A DNA stretch of 34,871 nucleotides from an uncultured Lachnospiraceae bacterium (GCA_910587935.1 CAJUNP010000032.1:1-34871), one strand, 5' to 3'. Positions 25,762-34,155 are shown, counted from the stretch's first letter. Program-made: numbers and translations. The notes: generated by a model from the letters alone, not told the origin.

Positions 25762-25813
25762 TTCAAATGTTAAAAATGTTTATTTTAGATGATAATATAA
25801 TTTAACATTTGAA
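25762..25813. promoter_or_regulatory. Long-spaced 13-bp inverted repeat, candidate LacI operator
   Basis: TTCAAATGTTAAA (25762–25774) and its exact reverse complement TTTAACATTTGAA (25801–25813) are separated by 26 bp, between the two divergent promoters. The core AAATGTTAAA recurs at 25968–25977 near the ABC operon start. This could be a pair of operator half-sites for the adjacent LacI protein or for another regulator. Confidence 0.6.
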
Positions 25814-25887
25814 AAGCTTATTTTAACAAAAAATGACTACATATTCTATGCATAATTAACAAAATACTACATTTTTATCATAAAATA

Positions 25888-25916
25888 TTGACATATATTA
25901 AAAAATGGTGTAAATA
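25888..25916 (+). promoter_or_regulatory. Promoter of the ABC transporter/glycosidase operon
   Basis: A perfect −35 TTGACA (25888–25893) is followed 17 bp later by TAAATA (25911–25916), a weaker −10. Strong −35 with weak −10 suits a regulated promoter. Roughly 120 bp of leader lie between it and the first gene. Confidence 0.6.
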
Positions 25917-25959
25917 TAGAAATATAAAATGTAGCAAAAGCAAAAAGCTATATAAACAA

Positions 25960-25979
25960 ATTTTAACAAATGTTAAAAT
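25960..25979. promoter_or_regulatory. Candidate operator ATTTTAAC-N4-GTTAAAAT
   Basis: An 8-bp perfect inverted repeat with a 4-bp centre (AAAT) lies about 45 bp downstream of the −10 box, where bound repressor would block elongation. It contains the same AAATGTTAAA core as the repeat at 25762–25813, and TTTTAACAAA occurs both here and at 25821–25830. The centre is not the CG typical of many LacI sites. Confidence 0.6.
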
Positions 25980-26038
25980 TGGAGAGGAGGAAAAAAGTAC
26001 GGCAATTGGGAAACAATAGCACAATAGGAGGAATTATA

Positions 26039-27385
26039 ATGAAAAAAATAACTTGTTTAGGAATGAGTATCGTTATGGCTGCAATGTTAATAGCCGGCTG
26101 CGGGGATAAGAAGAATACGCAGGAGGAAAGCGGAAGCAAACAGCCGGATACGCAGATCGGCGCAGAGAATACCGAAGAAAGTACACAGCAGGCTGAAAAC
26201 AAAGAGGGAGAAGAAATTTCCATTACACTGCTGAATACGAAATCCGAACTGGTAGATCAGTTTGAAAAAATGGCGCAGACTTATAAAGAAATAACAGGAG
26301 TAAACATTGAGGTGGTATTTACCAGCGATGTGGTGGGCACACATCTTGCAGAAAGATACGCTTCGGGAAGCCCTTATACCATTATGATGGTAGACAGGCC
26401 GGATGTATACGATTTTCAGGAGTACCTGCTTGATCTGAGCGGCGAGGACTGGATCAAAGACGGCGGATCCGCATACGGCGTGACCATTGATGGAAAAGTA
26501 TACAGTTTTCCGATGCTGATCGAATCGGTAGGACTTTTATATAATGCGCAGGCCATCGAGGATATAACCGGTAAAGAATTTGTATGGTCGGAGTATAACA
26601 CGCCGGAGAAGTTTCAGGCATTATTGGACGAGCTGGCGGCGGGCGGAATGGAAAAGCCGGTTGCCGTAAATAAAGAGGACTGGTCTTTGGCCAATCATTT
26701 CTTCGGACAGCTTTATAATCAGCAGGGCAATTCGGCCGAAGGCTCCCAGGCGTTTGTCGATTCTTTAAAGAACGGTGAAACCAAGCTTGTGGATAACGAC
26801 CGCTTCAATTCTTTGATGGACAGCTTTGATCTGTTGGCAAAATACAATATTAACGGTGCAGATCCCCTGGCGGCGGATTACGATATGAATAACACATATT
26901 TTGCAGAAGGCGACGTTGCATTCTGGTATAACGGAAGCTGGGTAACGGAAGTTTATGACAAAACGGAAAAAATCGGCATGATGCCGCTGCCGCAGAAAGA
27001 TGATAGCGACGGGGCCAACGATTATCTGATTTCCGGTGCAAGTAAAACGCTGGTAATTGATCAGAAGTACTCGACTCCGGAACAGCAGCAGGCGGCAAAA
27101 GACTTTTTGAACTGGCTTGTATATGATGAAGCGGGACAGAGCTTTATGGTTGACGACTGCAGTATTATTCCGGCGTTTGCCAATATCGATAAAAAGGTTT
27201 CCGCACCGATCAGTGTTGCGGCGCAGACATTTATCCGGAATAACGCAACGCAGTTCTGGTATCAGACGATTCCGGGAGACCACGGCACACAGGTTGGAGC
27301 GGCAATGCAGAAATATTTAAGTGGGAACATCGACCGGACCGGACTGGCCGGGGAAGTAGAGAAATACTGGCAGGGATTGGAATAA
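26039..27385 (+). CDS. ABC sugar transporter solute-binding lipoprotein
   Basis: A 448-residue extracellular binding protein of the family 1 (MalE-like) type. The ATG at 26039 has AGGAGG 7 bp upstream. The lipobox IAGC makes Cys21 the lipidated residue, followed by an acidic/Gln-rich tether. Family features include ETKLVDNDRF, EGDVAFWYNGSW and the C-terminal EVEKYWQGL. It captures the sugar outside and hands it to the two permeases downstream. With the neighbouring GH32 and GH172 genes the ligand is probably a fructo-oligosaccharide or difructose dianhydride. Confidence 0.93.
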   Translation: MKKITCLGMSIVMAAMLIAGCGDKKNTQEESGSKQPDTQIGAENTEESTQQAENKEGEEISITLLNTKSELVDQFEKMAQTYKEITGVNIEVVFTSDVVGTHLAERYASGSPYTIMMVDRPDVYDFQEYLLDLSGEDWIKDGGSAYGVTIDGKVYSFPMLIESVGLLYNAQAIEDITGKEFVWSEYNTPEKFQALLDELAAGGMEKPVAVNKEDWSLANHFFGQLYNQQGNSAEGSQAFVDSLKNGETKLVDNDRFNSLMDSFDLLAKYNINGADPLAADYDMNNTYFAEGDVAFWYNGSWVTEVYDKTEKIGMMPLPQKDDSDGANDYLISGASKTLVIDQKYSTPEQQQAAKDFLNWLVYDEAGQSFMVDDCSIIPAFANIDKKVSAPISVAAQTFIRNNATQFWYQTIPGDHGTQVGAAMQKYLSGNIDRTGLAGEVEKYWQGLE

Positions 27386-27445
27386 GGCAGGGTTTGACAC
27401 GAAAGCCGTAATAATACGGGAACCGGCATGAAAAGGAGACAAAAC

Positions 27446-28324
27446 ATGAAGAAAAAAGAAAAGACACTCTATAAGGCATTATGGTTTACCGGCTTTGCCG
27501 GTCCGGCCGCAATCTGTTTTGTTCTTGTTATGCTGGTTCCCTTTATTTACGGAATATATCTGACACTGACGGACTGGAACGGCATATCCGCTGACAAAGC
27601 TTTTGTAGGACTGAAAAATTACGGAGCCGTTTTTGGTGACTCGGCTTTCTGGCATTCGCTGGGACTGACCGTTGTATACTCGGCGGTTTCGGTGGTTCTG
27701 ATCAATATCATGGCGTTTGCCCTTGCATACCTTGTAACCAGCGGGATAAAGGGACAGAACTTCTTCCGTGCAGGATTCTTTACGCCCAACCTGATCGGCG
27801 GTCTGGTTCTCGGTTATATCTGGCAGTTCGTTTTTTCCAGGGCGCTGGTTACGGCTGGGCAGAATCTGAATATTGGCTTTTTGTCTTCGTCCTGGCTTTC
27901 CGATCCCATAAAGGCCATGGCAGCCCTGATTGTGGTATCCGTGTGGCAGAATTCCGGATTTATGATGTTAATTTATATTGCCGGACTTACGGGAGTACCC
28001 GGAGAACTTGTGGAAGCGGGCGTGATTGACGGATGCGGGAAAAAACAGCTTTTGCGTCATATTATACTGCCTCAGATGGCGTCGTCCTTTATAATATGCC
28101 TGTTTCTTTCCATCACCCGCTGCTTTATGACCTACGATTTAAACTTGTCCCTGACGGATGGGGGGCCCTTTGGAAGCACACAGATGGCGTCCATGTATGT
28201 ATATCAAAAGGCTTTTGTATCTAAAAATTATGGCATGGGGCAGACGGAAGCGGTTATTTTATTTTTGATCTGCGCCGCGGTATCCATTACCCAGGTATGG
28301 ATCGGAAAGAGAAAAGAGGTGTAG
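27446..28324 (+). CDS. ABC sugar transporter permease (MalF-type)
   Basis: A 292-residue integral membrane protein with about six spans. The ATG at 27446 is chosen because AAGGAGA lies 7 bp upstream; the ATG at 27428 has none. The coupling-helix EAA motif is present (ELVEAGVIDGCGKKQLLRHI), as is the typical end (YDLNLSLTDGGPFGSTQMAS). It is full length, in contrast to its partner downstream. No ATPase gene is in the operon; Firmicutes often use a shared MsmK-type ATPase encoded elsewhere. Confidence 0.93.
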   Translation: MKKKEKTLYKALWFTGFAGPAAICFVLVMLVPFIYGIYLTLTDWNGISADKAFVGLKNYGAVFGDSAFWHSLGLTVVYSAVSVVLINIMAFALAYLVTSGIKGQNFFRAGFFTPNLIGGLVLGYIWQFVFSRALVTAGQNLNIGFLSSSWLSDPIKAMAALIVVSVWQNSGFMMLIYIAGLTGVPGELVEAGVIDGCGKKQLLRHIILPQMASSFIICLFLSITRCFMTYDLNLSLTDGGPFGSTQMASMYVYQKAFVSKNYGMGQTEAVILFLICAAVSITQVWIGKRKEV

Positions 28325-28329
28325 GCGTC

Positions 28330-28941
28330 ATGCATGTAAAGAAGTCCCAAAATCCAATAAAATACGTAATTCTGACAGCGCTTCTGGCGGCTTATATTTT
28401 TCCGTTTTTCATGGTGCTTATCAACGCGTTTAAGGAAAAAGTGGATGTAATTAAAAATCCGCTCTCCCTTTTGGGTGAACGTGGTTTTATCTTAAGTAAT
28501 TTTCCGGCGGCAATGGAAAAAATGAATTTTTTCCGGGCGTCGGGCAATTCCCTCTTGATAACGGGCGTCAGCGTCGTACTGATCGTCTTGTTTTCAGCCA
28601 TGGCGGCTTATATTATGGCGCGGGAAAACTGGCTGGTCTGCAGAGTGTTTTTTTCTTTGCTTATTCTGTCTCTTGCAATCCCTTTTCAGGTGCTTATGAT
28701 TCCGCTTGTTTCCATATACGGAGGAATGTTCGGAATCCTGAATCACCGGCTGACACTGATTTTTATGCATGTGGGTTTTGGTGTGGGAATGAGCTCGTTT
28801 TTGTTTTACGGTGCATTTTCCTCGGATCTGGGACTTTTACTGGCAGCTTTGGTTTTGATGATTATTCCGGTTCTTCTGTTATATCTTCTGCTGCAGAAAT
28901 ACATTATTGAAGGCGTGGTGGCAGGAGCGGTGAAAGGATAA
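28330..28941 (+). CDS. ABC sugar transporter permease (MalG-type) with internal in-frame deletion of the EAA region
   Basis: A 203-residue protein, whereas this family is usually about 275–285. The ATG at 28330 has AGAGG upstream. Start (PFFMVLINAFKEK), middle (IPLVSIYGGMFGILNHR, MSSFLFYGAF) and end (SSDLGLLLAALVLM, QKYIIEGVVAGAVKG) match full-length homologues. However, FYGAF (about residue 158) is joined directly to SSDLG, which normally sits about 75 residues later. The missing part holds the cytoplasmic EAA loop that docks the ATPase, plus one or two membrane spans. The frame is intact. The importer is probably inactive or altered unless another permease substitutes. The family is sure; that it functions is doubtful. 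Confidence 0.85.
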   Translation: MHVKKSQNPIKYVILTALLAAYIFPFFMVLINAFKEKVDVIKNPLSLLGERGFILSNFPAAMEKMNFFRASGNSLLITGVSVVLIVLFSAMAAYIMARENWLVCRVFFSLLILSLAIPFQVLMIPLVSIYGGMFGILNHRLTLIFMHVGFGVGMSSFLFYGAFSSDLGLLLAALVLMIIPVLLLYLLLQKYIIEGVVAGAVKG

Positions 28942-28946
28942 AACAT

Positions 28947-30332
28947 ATGTATAGAGAAAAATTACAGGAATTATACGACAGGCACCGCCCTGTATTTCAT
29001 TATACCAGTAAGGCGGGATGGATAAACGATCCCAACGGCCTGATTTTTTATGAAGGATATTATCACCTGTTTTACCAGCACTATCCGGATGGAGTAACAC
29101 ATGGAGCCATGCACTGGGGACACGCAAGAACGAAGGATTTTATGGAATGGGAGGAACTGCCCATTGCCTTGTACCCGGATGAATTGGGGGTTATTTTTTC
29201 GGGGTGCATGGTGTATGATAAGTATAATACCAGCGGGTTCGGTTCTCAGGACAAGCCGCCCCTCGTTGCCGTTTTTACACATCACCTGGAACGGGAGGGA
29301 AGGTGTGTCCAGTATCAGAGCCTGGCTTATAGCCTGGACGGCGGAATGAGCTTTTCAAAATACGGCGCGAATCCGGTGTTGGATCTGGGATTAAAAGATT
29401 TCAGAGACCCTAAGGTATTCTGGCACGAGGACACAAAAAAGTGGGTGCTTCTGGCGGCGGCAGGACGCAAAATACTGTTTTTCACTTCCGAAAACCTGAA
29501 AAGCTGGACGCCCGGAGAAGTTTTTTCGGGAAAGGGACTGAAACCGGATGAAATATGGGAGTGCCCCGATCTTGTGGAGCTGGCGGATGAAGAAGGAGAA
29601 AAACAATGGGTTTTGTTCGTCAGTCAGAATACGCTGGATTACGTTTGTACAGGCATCCGGTATTTTACAGGTATTTTTAACGGAAAAGGGTTTGCGGCGG
29701 AATCGGGCGTCCAGGAAGAATTATTTGCTGATTTTGGAAGAGATAATTATGCGGCCGCTACGTATGCGCAGACGGGCGGCCGGGTAATCCAGCAGGGATG
29801 GATGAACTGCTGGAGTTATGCGCAGAAGCTTCCGGAGGCAGGCTTTCGGGGAAGTATGACGCTTCCCAGAGAACTGTTTCTTCGAAAAACGGCGGATGGC
29901 TGCAGAGTTATCCAGAAACCGGTAAGGGAAGCGGAGGAAAAAATGCGGGAATATCTGCAGATTGTACCGGATAACGCAGAGGTTACGGCAGAAAAGCTTC
30001 CCGGTATTTACAAATATACTCCCACAGGAGAAGCCGGCGAGATGGTTTTTTGCAATCAAAACAGCCGCCTGCGGATTACGGTGGATTATACATACGGCAA
30101 GATAACGGTAGACAGGAGCGGCTGCGGAGGGAATGTTTACGGCCCCTGTTTTCCGGAAGCGGGATGGAAATATTTCCGCAGGGAGGCGGACCGGGAGTTG
30201 TATGTCATTTTGGATGTTACAAGTATAGAAGTGTTTGCCGCGGGAGGGGAGGCGGTGGGAACGTTTCTGTATTTTACACAGGAACCCTTCGACAGGATTA
30301 TAACAGGGAGAAAGCTGCATGAAAGGAAATAA
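28947..30332 (+). CDS. Glycoside hydrolase family 32 β-fructosidase
   Basis: A 461-residue GH32 enzyme (sucrase, fructanase or levanase type) that cleaves terminal β-fructose. The three catalytic acids are in standard motifs: nucleophile Asp28 in WINDPNG, Asp154 in RDP, and acid/base Glu205 in ECPD. A five-blade propeller (about 10–320) is followed by a β-sandwich. There is no signal peptide, so it acts in the cytoplasm on imported oligosaccharides. AAAGGA precedes the ATG, 5 bp after the permease stop. It overlaps the next gene by 14 bp. Confidence 0.94.
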   Translation: MYREKLQELYDRHRPVFHYTSKAGWINDPNGLIFYEGYYHLFYQHYPDGVTHGAMHWGHARTKDFMEWEELPIALYPDELGVIFSGCMVYDKYNTSGFGSQDKPPLVAVFTHHLEREGRCVQYQSLAYSLDGGMSFSKYGANPVLDLGLKDFRDPKVFWHEDTKKWVLLAAAGRKILFFTSENLKSWTPGEVFSGKGLKPDEIWECPDLVELADEEGEKQWVLFVSQNTLDYVCTGIRYFTGIFNGKGFAAESGVQEELFADFGRDNYAAATYAQTGGRVIQQGWMNCWSYAQKLPEAGFRGSMTLPRELFLRKTADGCRVIQKPVREAEEKMREYLQIVPDNAEVTAEKLPGIYKYTPTGEAGEMVFCNQNSRLRITVDYTYGKITVDRSGCGGNVYGPCFPEAGWKYFRREADRELYVILDVTSIEVFAAGGEAVGTFLYFTQEPFDRIITGRKLHERK

Positions 30333-31755
30333 TTATATTTTTTATACGCCGGAAAACCAGTATCCGGGAATGCCCCACGGAGAAATGTGCGGCGATATTA
30401 TGCCCTTTTACCGGGATGGCAGATTCATTTTGTTCTTTTTGTATAAGTACTGCATTTACGCGGTGGAAACAGAAGATTTCGTGCATTACGGCGACTGCCG
30501 GCTGGTATTGCAAAACGGAAGCCCCACACAGCAGGACTGGCATGCCGCAACCGGAAGCGTGTGTTATCATAACGGATTATTCTATTTCTATTATACGGGA
30601 TTTTGCGAGGGGAACCGGGGGGAAGAAGGCAAATACGAGCAGGCCGTTCTGCGTGCCGTAAGTGAAGATCTGTATACATGGGAAAAAGACCGGGAGTTTT
30701 TCTTCTGTCCGGACGAACGGTACTTTAAAGGGCTGCACTGGAGAGATCCCCATGTATTTTGGAATGAAGAAATGAAAAAGTTCTGCATGCTGGTTACGGC
30801 GGAGGAAAAAGAAGGCGCGTATCTGCGTGGCGGCTGCAGCGCCGTATATGTATCGGAAGACATACGCAATTGGAGTTATTACAAAACCATATACAAGCCG
30901 GGAATATTTCCGACCCATGAATGTCAGGACGCTTTTCGGATGGGCGGCAGCTGGTATCTGACTTTTTCTACGTACAACAGACAATGGGAGACGAGATACC
31001 GGATGGCAGAGCATTTTGAAGGGCCATGGGAAACGCCGGAGCTGGATGATCTGTTTGACGGCCGCGAGTTTTATGCCGCCAAGACGGTAACGGACGGCAA
31101 AGACCGTTATCTGGTAGGATGGCAGTCGATACGCCGGGACTGCAGAGACGACGGAAAATTTGTATGGGGCGGAAATGTGGTGGTTCACAGAATCTTTCCG
31201 AGGGAAGACAAAACTCTGGGAGTGGCCATGCCGGAAGCCATCCGGCGTTCCTTTAACCGACAGATTCCGCTGCGGCCAAAGCCTGTGAGGGGACAATGGA
31301 CGGGACAGGAGACGTGGTTCTGCCGGTGTGAAAACGAATTCGGCTGGATGCAGCTGGGAGAGCTTGCCGGTACGGTATTGTTTGAGGGAACGGCGGAATG
31401 GGAAGAAGGAACCCGGGCTCTTGGACTGATGATTCATACGGACGGTGAAAAATTGCGGACCTGGTGTCAGCTTCGTCTGGAGCCGGGCCGCGGCCGGGTG
31501 GTGATGGAGCGTTATGACCAGACGGACGGCGATCAGTTTTATTCCCCTGAGAGAAGGCTGCGATTTTCCTCAAACCGGGCGGAAATAAAGCTGCTTGTCA
31601 GCGGAAATATTATGCAGGCGTATGTAAACGATACGGCCTTAACTACGCGGTGCTATGGTGTTTTGGACGGCGGTATCGGACTGTTTGCGGAGTGCGGGTG
31701 TGTAACATGGAAAGGTGTAAGGCTTTTGGCCGGAGAGGAGAGGGAACATGTTTAA
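30319..31755 (+). CDS. Divergent GH32-clan glycosidase
   Basis: A 478-residue cytoplasmic protein with the GH32/68 (clan GH-J) plan but divergent motifs. The WMNDPNG box is replaced by MCGDIMPFY (candidate nucleophile Asp26). RDP is kept at Asp143 (HWRDPHVFW), and the acid/base Glu201 is in HECQDAF. All three acids are therefore present at the expected spacing, with a C-terminal β-sandwich. The changed nucleophile pocket suggests another linkage or substrate than the first GH32. It overlaps genes on both sides (14 and 8 bp), so it is translationally coupled with its partners. Confidence 0.85.
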   Translation: MKGNNYIFYTPENQYPGMPHGEMCGDIMPFYRDGRFILFFLYKYCIYAVETEDFVHYGDCRLVLQNGSPTQQDWHAATGSVCYHNGLFYFYYTGFCEGNRGEEGKYEQAVLRAVSEDLYTWEKDREFFFCPDERYFKGLHWRDPHVFWNEEMKKFCMLVTAEEKEGAYLRGGCSAVYVSEDIRNWSYYKTIYKPGIFPTHECQDAFRMGGSWYLTFSTYNRQWETRYRMAEHFEGPWETPELDDLFDGREFYAAKTVTDGKDRYLVGWQSIRRDCRDDGKFVWGGNVVVHRIFPREDKTLGVAMPEAIRRSFNRQIPLRPKPVRGQWTGQETWFCRCENEFGWMQLGELAGTVLFEGTAEWEEGTRALGLMIHTDGEKLRTWCQLRLEPGRGRVVMERYDQTDGDQFYSPERRLRFSSNRAEIKLLVSGNIMQAYVNDTALTTRCYGVLDGGIGLFAECGCVTWKGVRLLAGEEREHV

Positions 31756-32854
31756 CTGGACAGGCGGTATGATGGCATCGGCATTGCTGACACAGGGAAG
31801 GAGCCGCGCCATAAATGCGGAAAATCCCACGGGAGAAAAAGGAAAAGGCGGAACGGCCGCAAGTTTATTGGGAGAGGGCAGGAAAGGCGCTCCCTGTATT
31901 CCTTTTATTGCGCCGGGGGAAGAAAAGGAACTGGCCCGCATAGAAGGGACAGGCGTAATTCAGCATATTTGGATGACCGTGACGGATAAGCTCAGTGAAA
32001 AAAACAGGTTTGTTTTCCGGGACTTGGTGCTGCGCATGTATTGGGATGGAGAGGATGCGCCGTCCGTGGAATGTCCGCTCGGAGATTTTTTCTGCTGTGG
32101 CTTTGGCGCCAGTTATCCGGTACATTCCATGCCTGTCGTTGTCTTGCCGCGAAATGGATTTAACTGCTACTTTTCCATGCCTTTCCGCAAAATGGCAAGG
32201 ATTACCCTGGAGAATCAAAATGAAGAGGCGGTTCCTTCCTTTTTCTATCAGGTGGATTACTGTCTTTACGATGAGCTTCCTGCCGACGCCGCTTATTTTC
32301 ATGCACAGTGGCGCAGGAGCATCATAACGGAAACCGGACGGGATCACGTGATTTTGGACGGCGTCCGGGGCAGGGGACAGTATGTGGGAACCTTTCTGGC
32401 GCTGTCTGCATTGGAACGGTATTGGTGGGGCGAAGGGGAAGTAAAGTTCTATCTGGACGGGGACGACCGGTATCCCACTATATGCGGAACCGGAACGGAA
32501 GACTATTTCGGCGGGGCGTGGAGCTTTGCCGCACTGGAGGGGGGAAGGATGACGGAACAGACGTACAGCACGCCGTTTTTGGGATATCCTTATTATTCCA
32601 GACATGACACAAGGATTCACAACGATTACCATAACGATGACTGCCCGCCTATGAGAGGACTGTATCGTTTTCATATTCCCGATCCTGTCTGCTTTGAATC
32701 GGATATTAAAGTAACGCTCCAGCAGATCGGTTCCTGCCACGCCGGGATTTTTGAACGCCGGGACGATGTGGCAACGGTTGCTTACTGGTATCAGACGGAA
32801 CCCCATGGGGAGTTCCCGAAGCTGCCGGAAAGAAAGGAAAGATGGCCCAGATGA
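31748..32854 (+). CDS. DUF2961 / GH172 family protein, probable fructan or difructose dianhydride hydrolase
   Basis: A 368-residue DUF2961 protein with the family's signature GTGTEDYFGGAW (Glu251 likely catalytic), a GTGVIQHIWM segment early and GYPYYSRHDTRIHNDY later. The founding GH172 enzyme, from Bifidobacterium dentium, interconverts inulobiose and difructose dianhydride I; other members act on furanose polymers. There is no signal peptide, so it is intracellular. Placed after two GH32-clan genes, a difructose dianhydride or other fructofuranoside substrate is a reasonable inference. D-arabinan/arabinofuranoside activity, known in other GH172 members, is the main alternative. No terminator was seen after it. 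Confidence 0.87.
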   Translation: MFNWTGGMMASALLTQGRSRAINAENPTGEKGKGGTAASLLGEGRKGAPCIPFIAPGEEKELARIEGTGVIQHIWMTVTDKLSEKNRFVFRDLVLRMYWDGEDAPSVECPLGDFFCCGFGASYPVHSMPVVVLPRNGFNCYFSMPFRKMARITLENQNEEAVPSFFYQVDYCLYDELPADAAYFHAQWRRSIITETGRDHVILDGVRGRGQYVGTFLALSALERYWWGEGEVKFYLDGDDRYPTICGTGTEDYFGGAWSFAALEGGRMTEQTYSTPFLGYPYYSRHDTRIHNDYHNDDCPPMRGLYRFHIPDPVCFESDIKVTLQQIGSCHAGIFERRDDVATVAYWYQTEPHGEFPKLPERKERWPR

Positions 32855-32926
32855 GCTGTCTGTTCATATGCGTTGCTTTCTGCCGTTAGTTAGATTTGTT
32901 TATAAACCGGAATTTGCACTATATTG

Positions 32927-33295
32927 TTATTGTGTTTCAGTTAATTTTTGTATAGCTTCTTCTTTGGTTTGTACAAAAAAGAAATTGCTGCCGTTATTGG
33001 ATTCATATATGAAATCCTTTAACGGTTTGCTTGTGTATTGCGAATAATCTCCGTAGATGGCAAATTGAACGTGATAATTCGTAAATTTCTGAAGTATTTC
33101 GCCGGCCATTCCTGTACTGAGTATAAAAAAATCTTCACATACCGCTGATTTATTAATGATAATTTTTGCAGCGTCAGTTTCATATTTGACGGTCATAGCC
33201 AGATCCAGGGCGGATTGCGTATCGACAATCACCAATTCATCACTGGAAACAACTGCAATATCAGTTCCATAGTTTTTCAAGTGTTCTATATTCAT
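32927..33295 (-). CDS. DUF4180 family protein
   Basis: A 122-residue protein matching DUF4180: an N-terminal region with DELVIVDTQSALDLAMTVKY, a middle IINKSAVCEDFFILSTGMAGEIL, and an end with FVQTKEEAIQKL. The αβ alternation suggests a STAS-like fold, but function is unknown. GGAGG lies 7 bp before the start codon, and a near-consensus promoter lies upstream. It is convergent with the sugar operon and divergent from the exonuclease. Confidence 0.85.
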   Translation of the reverse strand: MNIEHLKNYGTDIAVVSSDELVIVDTQSALDLAMTVKYETDAAKIIINKSAVCEDFFILSTGMAGEILQKFTNYHVQFAIYGDYSQYTSKPLKDFIYESNNGSNFFFVQTKEEAIQKLTETQ

Positions 33296-33348
33296 AATAA
33301 TCCTCCGTGCTGTTTAATCCTTGCAGTACAAATTCCAGTTAAAAATGA

Positions 33349-33377
33349 ATTTTACCCGTAATGCTATATATTGTCAA
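33349..33377 (-). promoter_or_regulatory. Promoter of the DUF4180 gene
   Basis: On the minus strand TTGACA (33377–33372) and TAAAAT (33354–33349) are 17 bp apart, a near-perfect housekeeping promoter about 55 bp before the start codon. Confidence 0.75.
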
Positions 33378-33393
33378 GCAGTTTAGATTTCTA

Positions 33394-33422
33394 TTGCCCT
33401 GTTAGCAGAACACCGATATAAT
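33394..33422 (+). promoter_or_regulatory. Promoter of the exonuclease gene
   Basis: TTGCCC (33394–33399) and a perfect TATAAT (33417–33422) with a 17-bp spacer lie about 55 bp before the exonuclease ATG. It is back to back with the DUF4180 promoter. Confidence 0.7.
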
Positions 33423-33477
33423 ATATTATATACTTGAAAAGAAATTTACTGTCTGTAAGAGAGGCTAAAGGGATACG

Positions 33478-34047
33478 ATGGATAAATTTGCGGTGATCGA
33501 TACGGAGACCAACTGGAATGATGAAGTAATGTCGATCGGGATAGCAGTCGCTGATGCGGGGACTAAGAATAAGATCGATTCGCTATATTACATTATTGAT
33601 CCGGAATACAGGGTGGGCGGCATGTATTCCGGGGAATTGCGGCTTGACGAAGAGGCGGCCCATATTACAGGCAGAAAGCAGGCATTAAAAGAAATCAGGG
33701 AATGGTTAAATGCTTATGGCGTACGCAAGCTTTTCGCGTATAATGCGTCTTTTGACTGCAGACACCTGCCTGAATATTCGGAATATGAGTGGTATGATAT
33801 TATGCGCCTGGCCGCATACCGCCAGTACAATCCTGCCATACCGGGTTCGGCGGATTGTTATAAGACCGGAAGGTTAAAGCGGGGATACGGCGTAGAGGAT
33901 GTACTCAGAATGCTTCGTAAAAACAGTAAGTACAGCGAGACCCATAATGCAGTTTTGGATGCGCAGGATGAATTGGAGATTATGCAATTGCTGGGATATG
34001 AAATAAAAGAATATGGGATTGCGCTTGTCATGGCAGGCAATAAATAA
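33478..34047 (+). CDS. DEDDh-family 3'–5' exonuclease
   Basis: A 189-residue protein with the three exonuclease motifs: VIDTETN (Asp8, Glu10), AYNASFDCRHL (second Asp) and THNAVLDAQDELEIM (His and last Asp). These bind two metals for removing 3' nucleotides, as in DnaQ/ExoX. It is a stand-alone nuclease domain without BRCT or helicase parts, so the in-cell substrate cannot be named. The ATG at 33478 has GAGG and AAAGGG upstream. A 35-codon open stretch continues in the same frame after its stop. Confidence 0.88.
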   Translation: MDKFAVIDTETNWNDEVMSIGIAVADAGTKNKIDSLYYIIDPEYRVGGMYSGELRLDEEAAHITGRKQALKEIREWLNAYGVRKLFAYNASFDCRHLPEYSEYEWYDIMRLAAYRQYNPAIPGSADCYKTGRLKRGYGVEDVLRMLRKNSKYSETHNAVLDAQDELEIMQLLGYEIKEYGIALVMAGNK

Positions 34048-34155
34048 ACTTACGGAGGAAACAGGGATTGTGAAGACGTATTAGCGGTCTATGATTCCCT
34101 GGTAAGAGCCCATGAATCAATCAATAAGCTTGCCCTTGTTCCGGACAGCTTTTAA
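34048..34155 (+). pseudogene. Possible 3' remnant of a deleted gene
   Basis: A good ribosome binding site (CGGAGGAA, 34053–34060) has no usable start codon after it: the GTG at 34069 stops after four codons. Instead the frame beginning right after the exonuclease stop is open for 35 codons, reads ... DCEDVLAVYDSLVRAHE ... LVPDSF and ends at TAA 34153–34155, just before the next gene's ribosome binding site. It looks like a genuine protein tail whose front, from the start codon on, has been deleted. I do not recognise the family. Confidence 0.4.

Noticed and set aside
31865..32806. 313-codon minus-strand frame opposite the GH172 gene
   Set aside because: Shadow frame; the plus strand carries a clear DUF2961 protein.
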